Counted from the stretch's first letter, positions 7,331 through 16,531 are shown. The stretch is DNA of 21,781 nt from CAYLRF01 sp964385995 (GCA_964385995.1 CAYLRF010000029.1:1-21781); one strand, 5' to 3'. The notes: generated by a model from the sequence alone, not told the origin. Numbers and translations are program-made.

Positions 7331-8353
7331 TCATACCGTGTCCCAGTCAAAGAGGACCCCTACCGGAAATTCGCCGCTTCCCGCGAGGCGGTTATAGACC
7401 TTGTCGCACTCGCGCGGGGAATGAATCTCGGAAATCATATCCGCGTAGCAAAGGCGCCCGCCCTTTAAAAGATCAAGTACGGCGCGAAGATCGTCCCTGT
7501 CCGTCCACATCCCGTGAGAGGACTCAGAGCCGGGTCTTGCCATCGTATGGGCTCCTATGAGCGATATACCGGGTCCGTGAACCTTACCGTAATAATCGAT
7601 CTCGAACTTCGAGCTTCTCGTGCATCCGAGCAATGCGACGCGGCCGTATCTTCTCATGCAGTCAAGCGCCTCGATAAGGCCCGCTCCTATACCCGTTACC
7701 TCCACGCATACACTGACTCCTCCACGCGTCATTTCCTTTACCGAATCCGCGAATCCCTCTTTTAAGGGGTCTAACGCGGCGTCGGCTCCGAGTTTTAAGG
7801 CCAAGTCACGGCGTGAGCTTATCGGATCTGCCGCGATGACGGGATACGCTCCCGCGGCCCGCAGCTGCTGTACGGCGAAAATGCCCAATATCCCGAGACC
7901 CATCACGAGAGCCGACTCTCCCATCTCAAGCCCTGTTTTTCTTATCGCGCCCATCGGAAAAGTGGAGATAAACGCGATCGCGGCCTCCTTATCGCCGATT
8001 TCATCGGGGATCTTCATTACCTTGTTTTCGCTTACGGTGACGTCTTTTTTATGAACGCCCCAAAAAACTATCACCCTGTCCCCGGGCGAGACGTCTGTCA
8101 CACCCGTTCCCACGGCCGTCACTATGCCCTCGGCGCTGTAACCTACCGTCCGGGGAAATCTCGGCGCGGCGCCCTCTGATACCTGCGGTCCGTTTCTTTG
8201 CCCTGTGAAATTCGCCTTTTCGGTTCCCGCGCTTATCGCCGAGTACGTGAGCCTTACCCTTACCTCTCCTTCTTTCGGGTCCCGACATTCGACGTCAAGA
8301 AGTTCGGCCGTATACGGCTTCGTAAATACGATCTGTTTTGTCATCATGTTCAT
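7331..8353 (-). CDS. Medium-chain alcohol/polyol dehydrogenase-like protein
   Basis: This 340-residue protein belongs to the medium-chain dehydrogenase/reductase superfamily. The N-terminal catalytic domain starts YSAISAGTE, in which the usual zinc-ligand Cys is absent; this form occurs in the BchC-like and bi-domain oxidoreductase branch, which pairs with Gfo/Idh domains. The NAD-binding motif GLGILG is at 152-157, with an Asp (AADP) at the end of the second strand suggesting NAD over NADP. The start overlaps the Gfo/Idh stop by four bases (ATGA), a sign of translational coupling. In the bi-domain family the same two activities are fused in one chain, so these two proteins probably act together on one sugar or polyol (inference). 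The exact substrate is not determinable. Confidence 0.85.
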   Translation of the reverse strand: MNMMTKQIVFTKPYTAELLDVECRDPKEGEVRVRLTYSAISAGTEKANFTGQRNGPQVSEGAAPRFPRTVGYSAEGIVTAVGTGVTDVSPGDRVIVFWGVHKKDVTVSENKVMKIPDEIGDKEAAIAFISTFPMGAIRKTGLEMGESALVMGLGILGIFAVQQLRAAGAYPVIAADPISSRRDLALKLGADAALDPLKEGFADSVKEMTRGGVSVCVEVTGIGAGLIEALDCMRRYGRVALLGCTRSSKFEIDYYGKVHGPGISLIGAHTMARPGSESSHGMWTDRDDLRAVLDLLKGGRLCYADMISEIHSPRECDKVYNRLAGSGEFPVGVLFDWDTV

Positions 8354-9354
8354 ATCACCCCACAGGCTTTTAATACGGTTTTATAAAGCCCGAGCTCATA
8401 ATCGTAACCGAAAGGATTTTCCCTCTCGCCTCTCACCATGAGAGCGAAGTTCCTAATCATCTCGTCATAGCGGTCATAAATTTCGCTTCGCGAAATAATG
8501 CCTGGCGTATTCCAGCTCGGACTGTGACTTTCCAGCATGTCGGTATACATGCCGCCCTTTTTGTCGTTCGCCGCGTACTCAAGCGGCCTTATCTCTATCG
8601 TACCCTTCGACCCGCATATGACCAACTGCCGGCGCAGGTACCCTCCCGGCTCACAGTCGCAGCATTTCGCGAACGAAATCCCGTTTTTATGTCGAAAAAG
8701 CGCGAAGCCGTAATCGTCTGAGTCTATGCCGCCGATCCCGGTGGAACAATTAAGAGGGATGATTTCCTCCGGCTCGCCCATAATCATATAGATAAGATCC
8801 ACAAGATGACACCCCAGAAAGAACATCATCCCGCCCGGCAGGACTTTAAGCCATCTGCGGTATTCATCGTTATGAGCGCAGTCCATGAGCGCCTCCACGG
8901 CGTATATTTCCCCGAGGTCACCCTCCTTTACCTTATCCAAAGCCTCCCGCACTTTCGGATTGAAGCGGTACATGTATCCCGTCGAGAATGTCAGGTTCTT
9001 TTCCCGAAGCGTCTCCACGAGCTTTTCGAACATCTTAAGGTCAGTGCCGCCCGGTTTTTCCATGTGGACGTGCTTACCCGCCTTTGCCGCCGCGAGCGCG
9101 TACTTCGTAAGATATATTTCCTCCGTCTCGACGGCGACGGCCTCTATACCGGGATCGGAGAGTATCTCTTCCACGGACATTTCCCTAAATCCGTCAAACG
9201 CCGCCATCTGCCCCGGGAATTTTTCGCGTTCGTTCTCGGGAAAAGCGTAACCCGCAATCTCGAATAAATCCGACTGTTTCTTAATGCTTCCCCAGATGAA
9301 ATTACCGTGACTGTGCAGACTGGTTCCGATCTGCGCTATCCTGATCTTTTTCAC
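8350..9354 (-). CDS. Gfo/Idh/MocA family oxidoreductase
   Basis: This 334-residue cytoplasmic NAD(P)-dependent oxidoreductase has an N-terminal Rossmann fold (IRIAQIG then TSLHSHG) and the family's EKPGG motif with Lys100. A C-terminal alpha/beta domain contains PGGMMFFLGCHLVD, where His183 is the usual catalytic or substrate-binding His. Family members oxidise or reduce sugars, inositols or sugar acids. It is the first gene of operon B. The start is GTG with AGGAGG eight bases upstream, and the stop overlaps the next gene by four bases. The 5' region holds a perfect 8-bp inverted repeat that may be an operator. Confidence 0.9.
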   Translation of the reverse strand: MKKIRIAQIGTSLHSHGNFIWGSIKKQSDLFEIAGYAFPENEREKFPGQMAAFDGFREMSVEEILSDPGIEAVAVETEEIYLTKYALAAAKAGKHVHMEKPGGTDLKMFEKLVETLREKNLTFSTGYMYRFNPKVREALDKVKEGDLGEIYAVEALMDCAHNDEYRRWLKVLPGGMMFFLGCHLVDLIYMIMGEPEEIIPLNCSTGIGGIDSDDYGFALFRHKNGISFAKCCDCEPGGYLRRQLVICGSKGTIEIRPLEYAANDKKGGMYTDMLESHSPSWNTPGIISRSEIYDRYDEMIRNFALMVRGERENPFGYDYELGLYKTVLKACGVI

Positions 9355-9525
9355 CCGATATCCTCCTTTTTTTCATGTCCCCGGGGATGAGCAAAACTCC
9401 AATTTGCTCACGGTGAAATACAACATATTGGGCAATCACTCGATACAATTACCTGTATATTGTAGATTACTTTTGCAAAACTTGCGTTTTTATCATCCCT
9501 ATCGTGTCCCGGTAAGAATCTGATA
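9355..9525 (-). promoter_or_regulatory. Intergenic control region of operon B
   Basis: This 171-bp A+T-rich stretch separates the end of operon A from the start of operon B and is the only sizeable gap between them. It holds the AGGAGG ribosome site, a perfect inverted repeat at 9388-9410, and TACAAT/ATTGTA arms at about 9454-9474. I found no convincing -35/-10 pair with standard spacing, and no hairpin followed by a T-run that would end operon A, so a promoter here is expected from position rather than read from sequence. Confidence 0.45.
9388..9410. promoter_or_regulatory. Perfect 8-bp inverted repeat (possible operator or leader hairpin)
   Basis: The arms TGAGCAAA (9388-9395) and TTTGCTCA (9403-9410) are separated by 7 bases, 33 bp upstream of the GTG start of the Gfo/Idh gene. 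The size suits a dimeric repressor site. As RNA it forms an 8-bp stem whose loop contains GGAG. No T-run follows, so it is not a typical terminator. Confidence 0.5.
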
Positions 9526-11946
9526 TCATCCGCCCGCCTTTACCTTTTTCCAGGTGAGGGTATCGGTCTCATCCATCCCTTTGCCCGTCGTCGTCACCTT
9601 ACGCTTTATGGTGCCGTCATCCTCGTAAACCATATATCCGAAATAAACCGCCAACTCATCCGGCGCCTTTCCCGGCTCAATGCCAAGCTCGCCGTAAGGG
9701 ATGAAAAACTCGGCCGTGAAGCCGTCGGATTTTGAAAGGTCGTCTATCGTGCCGTTCTTAAGCTTCATGCACGCGAGTCCCTCAAACCAGCTCTTAAGCC
9801 ATGACGCGCCGCCGGAGTATCCACGGTAGCGGTACTGATCCCCTGCTATGTTGAGCTTGAAATCAAGCGAGTTCCAGTTTATGTTGCCCCTGGGAACGGA
9901 TACGCCTATGTCGATGTAATCGTTTTCTATGTAATCTTTGTTCGTATAGTAGCGCATCGGACAGCCGATAAGGTCGGCGAAAACGTAAAATCCGTCGTTT
10001 CCCATGTTGTAATAAAGATCAAGATAAGTCTCGGAGTTCTTGTCATTATTAAGGAACAGTCTCGTCTGAACCTTGCCGTACTCTTTATCGAGTTTCCCGT
10101 CGACTTTAAGCTCGGACGAAACCCGCGTGCGGTAGTCGTAGTCGTACTTCTCGTTTGTGAAGGTATAAGGCTCACAGAGCGCTCCCTTCTTCTCCCCCGC
10201 CTTCGCCGAGGAGCCGTCCGAATCCTTCCCGAGCAGCTTTATCTCGGGGATGGCAAGTCCTTCGCTTCCCCCGGCAGAGGAAATGTCAATCGTGACTTTC
10301 TTTACGTCAAGCTCGTCAAACTCAGCTATAGCCGCGCTCCCCACGGCTTTTTTGCCCTTGGCGGCGTAATCCTTATTGTAATTTACGGGCCCTATGGAGA
10401 CTGTGCCCGTCTTTCCGTTCTTTCGGTAGTCAAAGGTAATTTCGCTTATCTTATCGAACATGTACTCCTTCTCACGCGAGTTATAAACCATGACCGCGCG
10501 AAGAGTCTTGTAATCGCCGAGATCTATCGTAACCGTAGTCTTACCCTTACCGGCCTTAAATTCGCCCGCGAGCGCGTTCTTGTGATAAGGAATCACCCTG
10601 TCGTTAAGAAGCGAGACGTCGCCTGTCGAATCGGAATTTTCAGCCGTGATTTCGGCGCCGAGGGCGACGTCTTTATATCCGCTTACCGCCTCGGGCAAGG
10701 CCTGCGGAGTAACGGAAGGTCCGTTGCAGTTCCATGTAAGGACGCCCTCGCTGTTCGGGACATAGACGATCTCATCCAACATGAACTTTCTCGCCGCGAA
10801 CTTGCCCATGGTATCGCTGAATTTCGTATTGTTGTAAAACGTCATGTACGAACACATCATCGAATCACCGAAATCGACATATCCGCCTATGCCGGACGAC
10901 TGACGCATAAAATCCGACTCGGTATATATGACCTGCGCCCCGTCATCGATCTTAAACTTCGTATAAGGTCCCTCCGGCCTGTCTGATACGGCGAGCCTCG
11001 TCTGATAATTCGGGTTATAGTACGTGTAGGTAAGAAACGACAGGTAATACTTCCCGTTCACATATCTGCAGCGCGGCCCCTCGTTTGTCTTGCCGCCCTC
11101 CAATATGTCCTCGCCACCCTCGACCTTTGTCTTCCCGAAGGTGGTCACGCGGTGAAGCGTGGACCAGACAGGCGTAGCCCAGTCCTTCATCTCAAGACAG
11201 CATGCGCCTGACGCGTCGGCTCCGGATTCTCCCAGATCCGCCACGAAGAAGAGATAACGCTTGCCTGTCTTAGGATCGACGAAGGGATTCGGGCCTATCA
11301 TCTTGATAAATCCCGGCATACCGAAGGCCCCCACTTCATCGCTTACCATGTCGGCGGGAAGTTCGTTTGTATGCTTTTCGAATTGCAAAAGAGGCTCCAT
11401 CGCGGTTTTTTCGGGACCCGTGATCTCCTTAAAAGGCCCCTCCGGGGAATCGGATACGGCACAGGAGTCGTATCTTAAGGACGCCGAGGAACCGTACGGC
11501 GCGGAATAAAACAGATAGTATTTCCCCTCGTCGTATAAAATGGATGGAGCCCAAAAACCGCGCCAGCTCCACGACTCATCCGGATTCGGCTGCAGCACCG
11601 GACCCACCGACTCCCAGTCTGTCAGGTTCTTCGACCGCCACGCGCATATACCGTTAGTTCCGATTTCGCTTGATGTGCAATAGACGTAAAACCATCCCTG
11701 CTTCTCTCCCTCGCCGATATATATCAGCGAAGGATCGGCTCCCCATTCGTTGTAGCTGTTCACGTAAAAGAGATTCTTATTTACCTCTTTATCATTCGAG
11801 TCGTAGCTGTAAAACGAAAGCTCCCCCTCTTTATACCCGGAGGCGTCACCCTGACCGCTTTTATCGCCGCAGCCTAAGGCGCAGACGAAGAGAAGGACGG
11901 TAAGGGACAGCGCGAGAACACGGGTCATCATACTTTTTTTCATCAT
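9526..11946 (-). CDS. GH43-like lipoprotein with two C-terminal accessory domains
   Basis: This 806-residue protein has a lipoprotein signal (ALGC, Cys26). Residues about 65-415 are a GH43-type propeller: WGADPS (Asp71), FWAPSI, TNEGPR (Glu289). It aligns throughout with the GH43 at 921, but the pKa-modulating Asp is replaced (GFIKMIGPNPF, Gly218, against GFIKVIDASPF) and the GTGHH motif is SSGIG. Residues about 423-575 match the paralogue's discoidin-like domain. Residues about 608-806 (SSELKVDGKLDKEYG onward) resemble CBM9/DOMON-like sandwiches, which bind sugar ends. The changes suggest weak, altered or no hydrolysis, with glycan binding as the alternative role. It is the last gene of operon A; its ATG lies one base after the stop of the giant surface protein gene, whose final codons supply the ribosome site (GAGG). 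That tight coupling suggests the two proteins are needed together. Confidence 0.85.
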   Translation of the reverse strand: MMKKSMMTRVLALSLTVLLFVCALGCGDKSGQGDASGYKEGELSFYSYDSNDKEVNKNLFYVNSYNEWGADPSLIYIGEGEKQGWFYVYCTSSEIGTNGICAWRSKNLTDWESVGPVLQPNPDESWSWRGFWAPSILYDEGKYYLFYSAPYGSSASLRYDSCAVSDSPEGPFKEITGPEKTAMEPLLQFEKHTNELPADMVSDEVGAFGMPGFIKMIGPNPFVDPKTGKRYLFFVADLGESGADASGACCLEMKDWATPVWSTLHRVTTFGKTKVEGGEDILEGGKTNEGPRCRYVNGKYYLSFLTYTYYNPNYQTRLAVSDRPEGPYTKFKIDDGAQVIYTESDFMRQSSGIGGYVDFGDSMMCSYMTFYNNTKFSDTMGKFAARKFMLDEIVYVPNSEGVLTWNCNGPSVTPQALPEAVSGYKDVALGAEITAENSDSTGDVSLLNDRVIPYHKNALAGEFKAGKGKTTVTIDLGDYKTLRAVMVYNSREKEYMFDKISEITFDYRKNGKTGTVSIGPVNYNKDYAAKGKKAVGSAAIAEFDELDVKKVTIDISSAGGSEGLAIPEIKLLGKDSDGSSAKAGEKKGALCEPYTFTNEKYDYDYRTRVSSELKVDGKLDKEYGKVQTRLFLNNDKNSETYLDLYYNMGNDGFYVFADLIGCPMRYYTNKDYIENDYIDIGVSVPRGNINWNSLDFKLNIAGDQYRYRGYSGGASWLKSWFEGLACMKLKNGTIDDLSKSDGFTAEFFIPYGELGIEPGKAPDELAVYFGYMVYEDDGTIKRKVTTTGKGMDETDTLTWKKVKAGG

Positions 11947-11947
11947 G

Positions 11948-14900
11948 TCACACTTCCTCGCGTTTCCTTCGTTTAACGATGATTATGGGGATGATTATCC
12001 CCGCGGCCACGATTAAAGCTCCCGCGCAGCCGAGTATCACCGGGAGTATGTTAAACTTCTTCTCGGGCTCGGCTTTGCTCTTCCCCAAAACACGAGGCTT
12101 CGTAACCGCCTCGTCCACGTATCCCTCGTCGCTTCCCATCGGATACACTCCGAGATCGTGAGTCGCGATATCGCTCGGGATGACTATGTTCGGATCCACG
12201 GGTTCGTCATCGTAAAAGGCTATCACGTCTATGTCGCGGTAAAGCCCGTAGACGCGTACCTCCGCCACGCCTTCGTCGGCCAGATAATACCCCGCGATGC
12301 ATCCGTTTATCCTGTACCATTTCGATTCCTTAAGTCCCACTCCGTCGCCCATTATCACGTAGTTGCCGATGTGATTTCTGACCAGCACGTGAGTGACGAC
12401 GGAACCTTCGTTCATCGGCTTAAAATGGTACTTGATGCCGTGAGTACGCCAGTTCATCGTGCCGGAAACCACTTTCGCGACCGCCTTATTGTCGGAAAGC
12501 TCTGTGTAGACGGCGGCGTCCTCGTAAAGATCGGCCCTTAACCATCCCTTCCCGTACTGCGGATACGCGGTCACGGTATAGACATCCTCGCGGTAAGTCA
12601 CCTTTATCTGCGCGTCCGCGTCGATATTGTGTAACCTGAGGCGCATCGTCTCGCCGCCTATGTTTTGGAATATCGCGTAAGTAACGGTAAGGTAGGGTTT
12701 GTACACGCTGTAGCTGTTTTTTCCGTTAGGCACCTGACTTCTGAAATCGAACGTGTAAGTTTCGCCGTTTGAGGTTATGATGAGTTTATCGATCTCGTAA
12801 CCGACGTCTGCGCAGAACGCGTAGCAAATGCTTTCCCCGGCTCCTGATGTCGAGCTCGCGGTCGTGCCCTGCATTACCGTGATATTTTTCATCGACTGAT
12901 CGTAGGCGCACCCGGTTTTCGGTATCTCAAGTACGCGAAATACCCCGCGGTCACCCTCATCCAGCGACACCTTATATTTGTGGCCCGAGCTTAAATTCGC
13001 CGTCACTGTGACGGTGCCGACCAAGTCCCATACATGCACACGCATACGGCCGTTGCCGCGCTTTGCAACTTCTATCTGCGCTCCGAGGACACGCTGGGAT
13101 TCCGCGCCGCTGTAACCCGCAAGAAGCTTAGCGCCCATCGTATAAGTTCTGCCGTTCGCGTCCACGGTTACGCTCTCGACCCTGTCGCCCGGGGTCTTGA
13201 CGTTAAGATCCGCCTTAAACACATTTTTCGCGAGGCGCTCATTGTATCTCTCCGAGTTCGGAGCCTTATCGTCGAACTTGTTATTGACTACACGCCTTAC
13301 GGAGACGTTGCTCTTATTCGCGGTGACGACTCCGCCCCACGGAACATTCACCGAAGCGTCCTTACCGGGAAGCTCCTGCCCCGAGTCATAATTTTTATAA
13401 TACAGCCTCAGAGTATAATTTCCCGATACGCCCCAAACCTGTATGACAAAGTCTCCGCAGAGCCGTTTACTGTAATTTACGGTTATTCCCGCCGAGGTAT
13501 ATGATCCCGACTGATTCGCGGGTTTCGCCGAAAGATAGGTCTTCGCGCCTGAAAGAAGAGTCGCGGCCACCTTTCCGGTGTCGGTATTTATCACCTCCAA
13601 TTTGCTGTATTCCCAGCCGCTTCCGTAGGTGATTTCTCCCTGCCACTGAATACGCGAACCGGATTTATTCGCGGTTAATGTCCCGGCCTTTTCTATCCCG
13701 ATACGGCTAAATGACGCGTCCGTCGTAACTCCCTTTATCTTATTGCCCTCGAATGAGTAAAACTTCGATATGTTGCCGTCCGCGAGCGGCTCAAATGTCA
13801 CGGTGAAATTCGAGCCCGTGAGCTTTTTAGTCTCCACTTTAAGGACCATGCCTCGAACCTTCTGCCAGTAAACCGCCACATGATACACGCCCTGTGTATA
13901 CGACCATTCGGCTGTCACAAGGTCGGCGGATACCTTGCTGTTTCCGGTCTGCGCTATGTCAAAGTTTACAGCCGCGACTTTCCCGTCGGCGTCGCTTAAT
14001 TTAAACCCGGTTATCTGATATCCCGTCTTCTCGGATATATCGAAGCGTATGACACCGTAGCTGCCGTCTGGAGCCGCTACATTGGTGTTATTCAGGTATT
14101 TTCCCTCGAATGAAACGACGGAGCCCGCGGTTTTCATGTATTTCACGAATTTCACGGCCTTCCAGCTTGAATGGGGAGCGTCAACTTTTATCGTCTGATT
14201 GGCGTCAAATTTCGCGTCCTTTCCGACTTTTTCCTCTCCGTCATCCGTGTAATCCTTATATTTTAATTTCAGAAGAAAGTCGCTGTTGCCGTTCGTGATA
14301 TAAAAAGCGAGAGTGGCCACACCGGAGCGGTTCTTGGTAAGGCGCACCTTTATCGGATCGTTCGTGCCGAAATTGTCCTCCGGGGAGGTCGTAAGGCTGT
14401 CTCCCTGCGCCCGAATCGCGTCGCGGGAAAGTATACCTTCTCCGAGGGAGCGGATGAGTTTTTCACTCCCGTCATCAAGCACACGGTAGATATCGACGCC
14501 GGCGTATTCCATCTCGTTATCGAGTGTGGAGCCTAAACCCCACTGAAAGTAATTTTGATTCGTATCGTATGAGAGAGCGCCTTTCGGGACCGTGACTGAC
14601 AGATTATCCTCTGACACGGTACCGCTCTTACCCTTTGTGCCGTTTGCGTTTACGCCGACAGCCAGATCCGGGCTTGCTTCAAGCGTAACTTTCACGCTCT
14701 CCTTGGTATGAAGCACGCTCTCGACTATCGGCTCCACGGTAAACTTATCGGTTTTTTGTAGGTAGACCTTGACGAAATGCCATCCGTCCTCGTGGGCAAG
14801 CGCGGCGAACTTAAGTGTTTTAGCGTCGTTTTCACAGGTCACCGTCTTACCCGTGATTTCTTCCTCGGTCACATTCTTCGTCCAGCTGCCCCCGTCCGTG

Positions 14901-16531
14901 AATTTAAGCCCTGTTATGACCGCTCCGTCTGCAGTTTTAAATCTCAAACGGTAAGAATAAGGATCGGCGCCGCGCAGATACCCGCCCGGAACACTGAAAT
15001 CTTTGCCCGCGGCACCTTGTACTATATTGCCTCCGTCGCCGTCGGACGGCGTCTGGTCAAATTCGATGCTGTCAAGAGCGCCCTGCGGATCCGAAACCTC
15101 TGCGGTAACATTCTTATAGTTTACGGTAACGGTGATATCGGAATGTATCTCGATAAAATACATCGCGTAGGCGTCATCGCCCTGCCCCGCGTTATGCCGA
15201 AACCGTATGATATCGCCGTTTTTATAGGCGGTGTTGTCACGCTTTTCGAGTTTGTTACCCTTCGTCAGGAATACGGCGCCCGATGTGATGTCAAGATTAT
15301 CCCCGCTGAACGTGTATTTCTTTCCGCCGATTTCAAGATCTATCGACGTCACCTCACCGTATGAGCCGAAAAACCAAAACGCGAGACCCGTGCCACTAGG
15401 ATCACTGTAATCGTCGATAAGGTGAGCGACGCCTTTTGCCGGGTCGTAATCACCTCCGCGATTTTGGACATAATTTTTTAAATCCGTTGAAACACTGAAG
15501 TCTCCGGCTTTCCATTTTCCGTTTGCTCCGTCGCGATCGACCGCCGCGCCGTTCACCTTGATCGTATATTTGGTGTCGCCTGATTTATATGAGGGCGTTA
15601 CATTGATACTCTGCCCGAGATCATAGGTCGTTATCTTATCGTTTTCGATTTTAAGCACCGCGTTTACATCGCCCTCTGTAATCTTCCCGGAAGCGTCGAT
15701 ATATACGCCCTTTTTCACCTGATCCGAGGTAACGTTCACGTTTTTATCTCCTATGCTGACGGCGTACGAATCGATCACCTGACCCTTGGGCGCGGTAACG
15801 GAGGTTACGAAGGGATTTAAAGCCCCCTCATCCTCTCTGGTGCGCGCACGTGAGTAACCGGTTACGCCGTCCGATGTGTCGGCGTATCCCGGAAAGTCAG
15901 TGACCTCAGCCTTACCCTCCCCGGCGCCCACTTTAAAGGTAACCTCGTCTGCGTAACGGTATATTACGGTAAGATCCTCTTTTATATTGTAGAAGCGAAG
16001 CATACTTACGGCTGCGCTTTGAGTGTTCCAATATGAGCCGAAAGTAAGGATCATCTTATCGGTCACCTCACCACTTGACGTCGGCTTTTTTACCAACTCC
16101 AGGCCGGTACCGTCATCTTTGACTTTAAGGACACTGCCGGAGAGGCCGGTTGAAAATGATCCTTTTAAGTCACCGTATACGATATCAACCCCGGATATCC
16201 TGGCGGGAGGATTAAATTTGAGCAGCGCGCCTGAACCGCCAATCGGATTCGAATCTTTAAAATCACCGTTTGTCTGACCCGTCAGCGCGCTTTTCTGATA
16301 CGCCTCATAATCCAAAGTATCCAAAACAAACGGATTGTCGGCTATGCTGTATTTCGCGGCCTCCGTCCCGTATCCGTGAAAAACGGTCACCTTATGTCCC
16401 GAATCCGCCGCGAAGCCGGTTATGCCGCACGCGGTGAGCGCCGTCACCGCCGCGAGGACTATCGCGACGGCTCTTTTTACCTGTCCGCGAAGCCTACCGC
16501 GGATGCCGAAACGTTCTCTTATCTTACTCAT
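11948..16531 (-). CDS. Giant repeat-containing surface protein, membrane anchored
   Basis: I do not recognise a family. The frame could start at GTG 16543, but that codon overlaps the GGAG purine tract; ATG 16531 has AGGAG at a usable distance, giving 1527 residues. The N-terminus is a signal sequence with an Arg/Lys-rich head and hydrophobic core; it contains both LTAC, which could be a lipobox, and GFA-AD, which could be a signal peptidase I site. The body is rich in Gly, Ser, Thr, Asp, Val and Tyr and reads as a string of beta-sandwich modules, with at least two types repeating between about 511 and 1176. The C-terminus has a hydrophobic helix (about 1493-1519) followed by KRRKREE, fixing it in the membrane; there is no LPxTG sortase motif. 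It lies between the permeases and a GH43-like gene in one operon, so a role in binding a polysaccharide at the surface is likely (inference). Confidence 0.8.
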   Translation of the reverse strand: MSKIRERFGIRGRLRGQVKRAVAIVLAAVTALTACGITGFAADSGHKVTVFHGYGTEAAKYSIADNPFVLDTLDYEAYQKSALTGQTNGDFKDSNPIGGSGALLKFNPPARISGVDIVYGDLKGSFSTGLSGSVLKVKDDGTGLELVKKPTSSGEVTDKMILTFGSYWNTQSAAVSMLRFYNIKEDLTVIYRYADEVTFKVGAGEGKAEVTDFPGYADTSDGVTGYSRARTREDEGALNPFVTSVTAPKGQVIDSYAVSIGDKNVNVTSDQVKKGVYIDASGKITEGDVNAVLKIENDKITTYDLGQSINVTPSYKSGDTKYTIKVNGAAVDRDGANGKWKAGDFSVSTDLKNYVQNRGGDYDPAKGVAHLIDDYSDPSGTGLAFWFFGSYGEVTSIDLEIGGKKYTFSGDNLDITSGAVFLTKGNKLEKRDNTAYKNGDIIRFRHNAGQGDDAYAMYFIEIHSDITVTVNYKNVTAEVSDPQGALDSIEFDQTPSDGDGGNIVQGAAGKDFSVPGGYLRGADPYSYRLRFKTADGAVITGLKFTDGGSWTKNVTEEEITGKTVTCENDAKTLKFAALAHEDGWHFVKVYLQKTDKFTVEPIVESVLHTKESVKVTLEASPDLAVGVNANGTKGKSGTVSEDNLSVTVPKGALSYDTNQNYFQWGLGSTLDNEMEYAGVDIYRVLDDGSEKLIRSLGEGILSRDAIRAQGDSLTTSPEDNFGTNDPIKVRLTKNRSGVATLAFYITNGNSDFLLKLKYKDYTDDGEEKVGKDAKFDANQTIKVDAPHSSWKAVKFVKYMKTAGSVVSFEGKYLNNTNVAAPDGSYGVIRFDISEKTGYQITGFKLSDADGKVAAVNFDIAQTGNSKVSADLVTAEWSYTQGVYHVAVYWQKVRGMVLKVETKKLTGSNFTVTFEPLADGNISKFYSFEGNKIKGVTTDASFSRIGIEKAGTLTANKSGSRIQWQGEITYGSGWEYSKLEVINTDTGKVAATLLSGAKTYLSAKPANQSGSYTSAGITVNYSKRLCGDFVIQVWGVSGNYTLRLYYKNYDSGQELPGKDASVNVPWGGVVTANKSNVSVRRVVNNKFDDKAPNSERYNERLAKNVFKADLNVKTPGDRVESVTVDANGRTYTMGAKLLAGYSGAESQRVLGAQIEVAKRGNGRMRVHVWDLVGTVTVTANLSSGHKYKVSLDEGDRGVFRVLEIPKTGCAYDQSMKNITVMQGTTASSTSGAGESICYAFCADVGYEIDKLIITSNGETYTFDFRSQVPNGKNSYSVYKPYLTVTYAIFQNIGGETMRLRLHNIDADAQIKVTYREDVYTVTAYPQYGKGWLRADLYEDAAVYTELSDNKAVAKVVSGTMNWRTHGIKYHFKPMNEGSVVTHVLVRNHIGNYVIMGDGVGLKESKWYRINGCIAGYYLADEGVAEVRVYGLYRDIDVIAFYDDEPVDPNIVIPSDIATHDLGVYPMGSDEGYVDEAVTKPRVLGKSKAEPEKKFNILPVILGCAGALIVAAGIIIPIIIVKRRKREEV
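13004..14986 (-). repeat. Alternating internal protein modules in the giant surface protein
   Basis: Two module types seem to alternate. Type A ends in a strand pair such as LKLKYKDYTDDG...GKDA (about 641-771) and LRLYYKNYDSGQ...GKDA (about 941-1058). Type B contains ITGLKFTD...WHFVKVYLQK (about 511-606), ITGFKLSDADG...YHVAVYWQK (about 824-901) and a weaker MRVHVWDLVG version (about 1066-1176). Repeats are visible in protein, not as close DNA repeats, so the duplications are old. Earlier (VTVNYKN) and later (MRLRLHNIDAD) segments may be further diverged copies. Confidence 0.55.

Noticed and set aside
6730..7560. 276-codon plus-strand open frame opposite the PIG3-like gene
   Set aside because: The minus-strand frame has clear enzyme motifs and a GGAGGTGA site. 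The plus-strand product is Arg/His/Pro-rich with no recognisable motif, typical of antisense shadow in G+C-rich codons.
12000..12120. LPxTG sortase anchor at the end of the giant protein
   Set aside because: The tail before the helix has no LPxTG-like motif; anchoring appears to be by the transmembrane helix itself.
14777..15364. 195-codon plus-strand open frame inside the giant protein gene
   Set aside because: Antisense shadow; the minus-strand frame is continuous for over 1500 codons and shows repeated modules.
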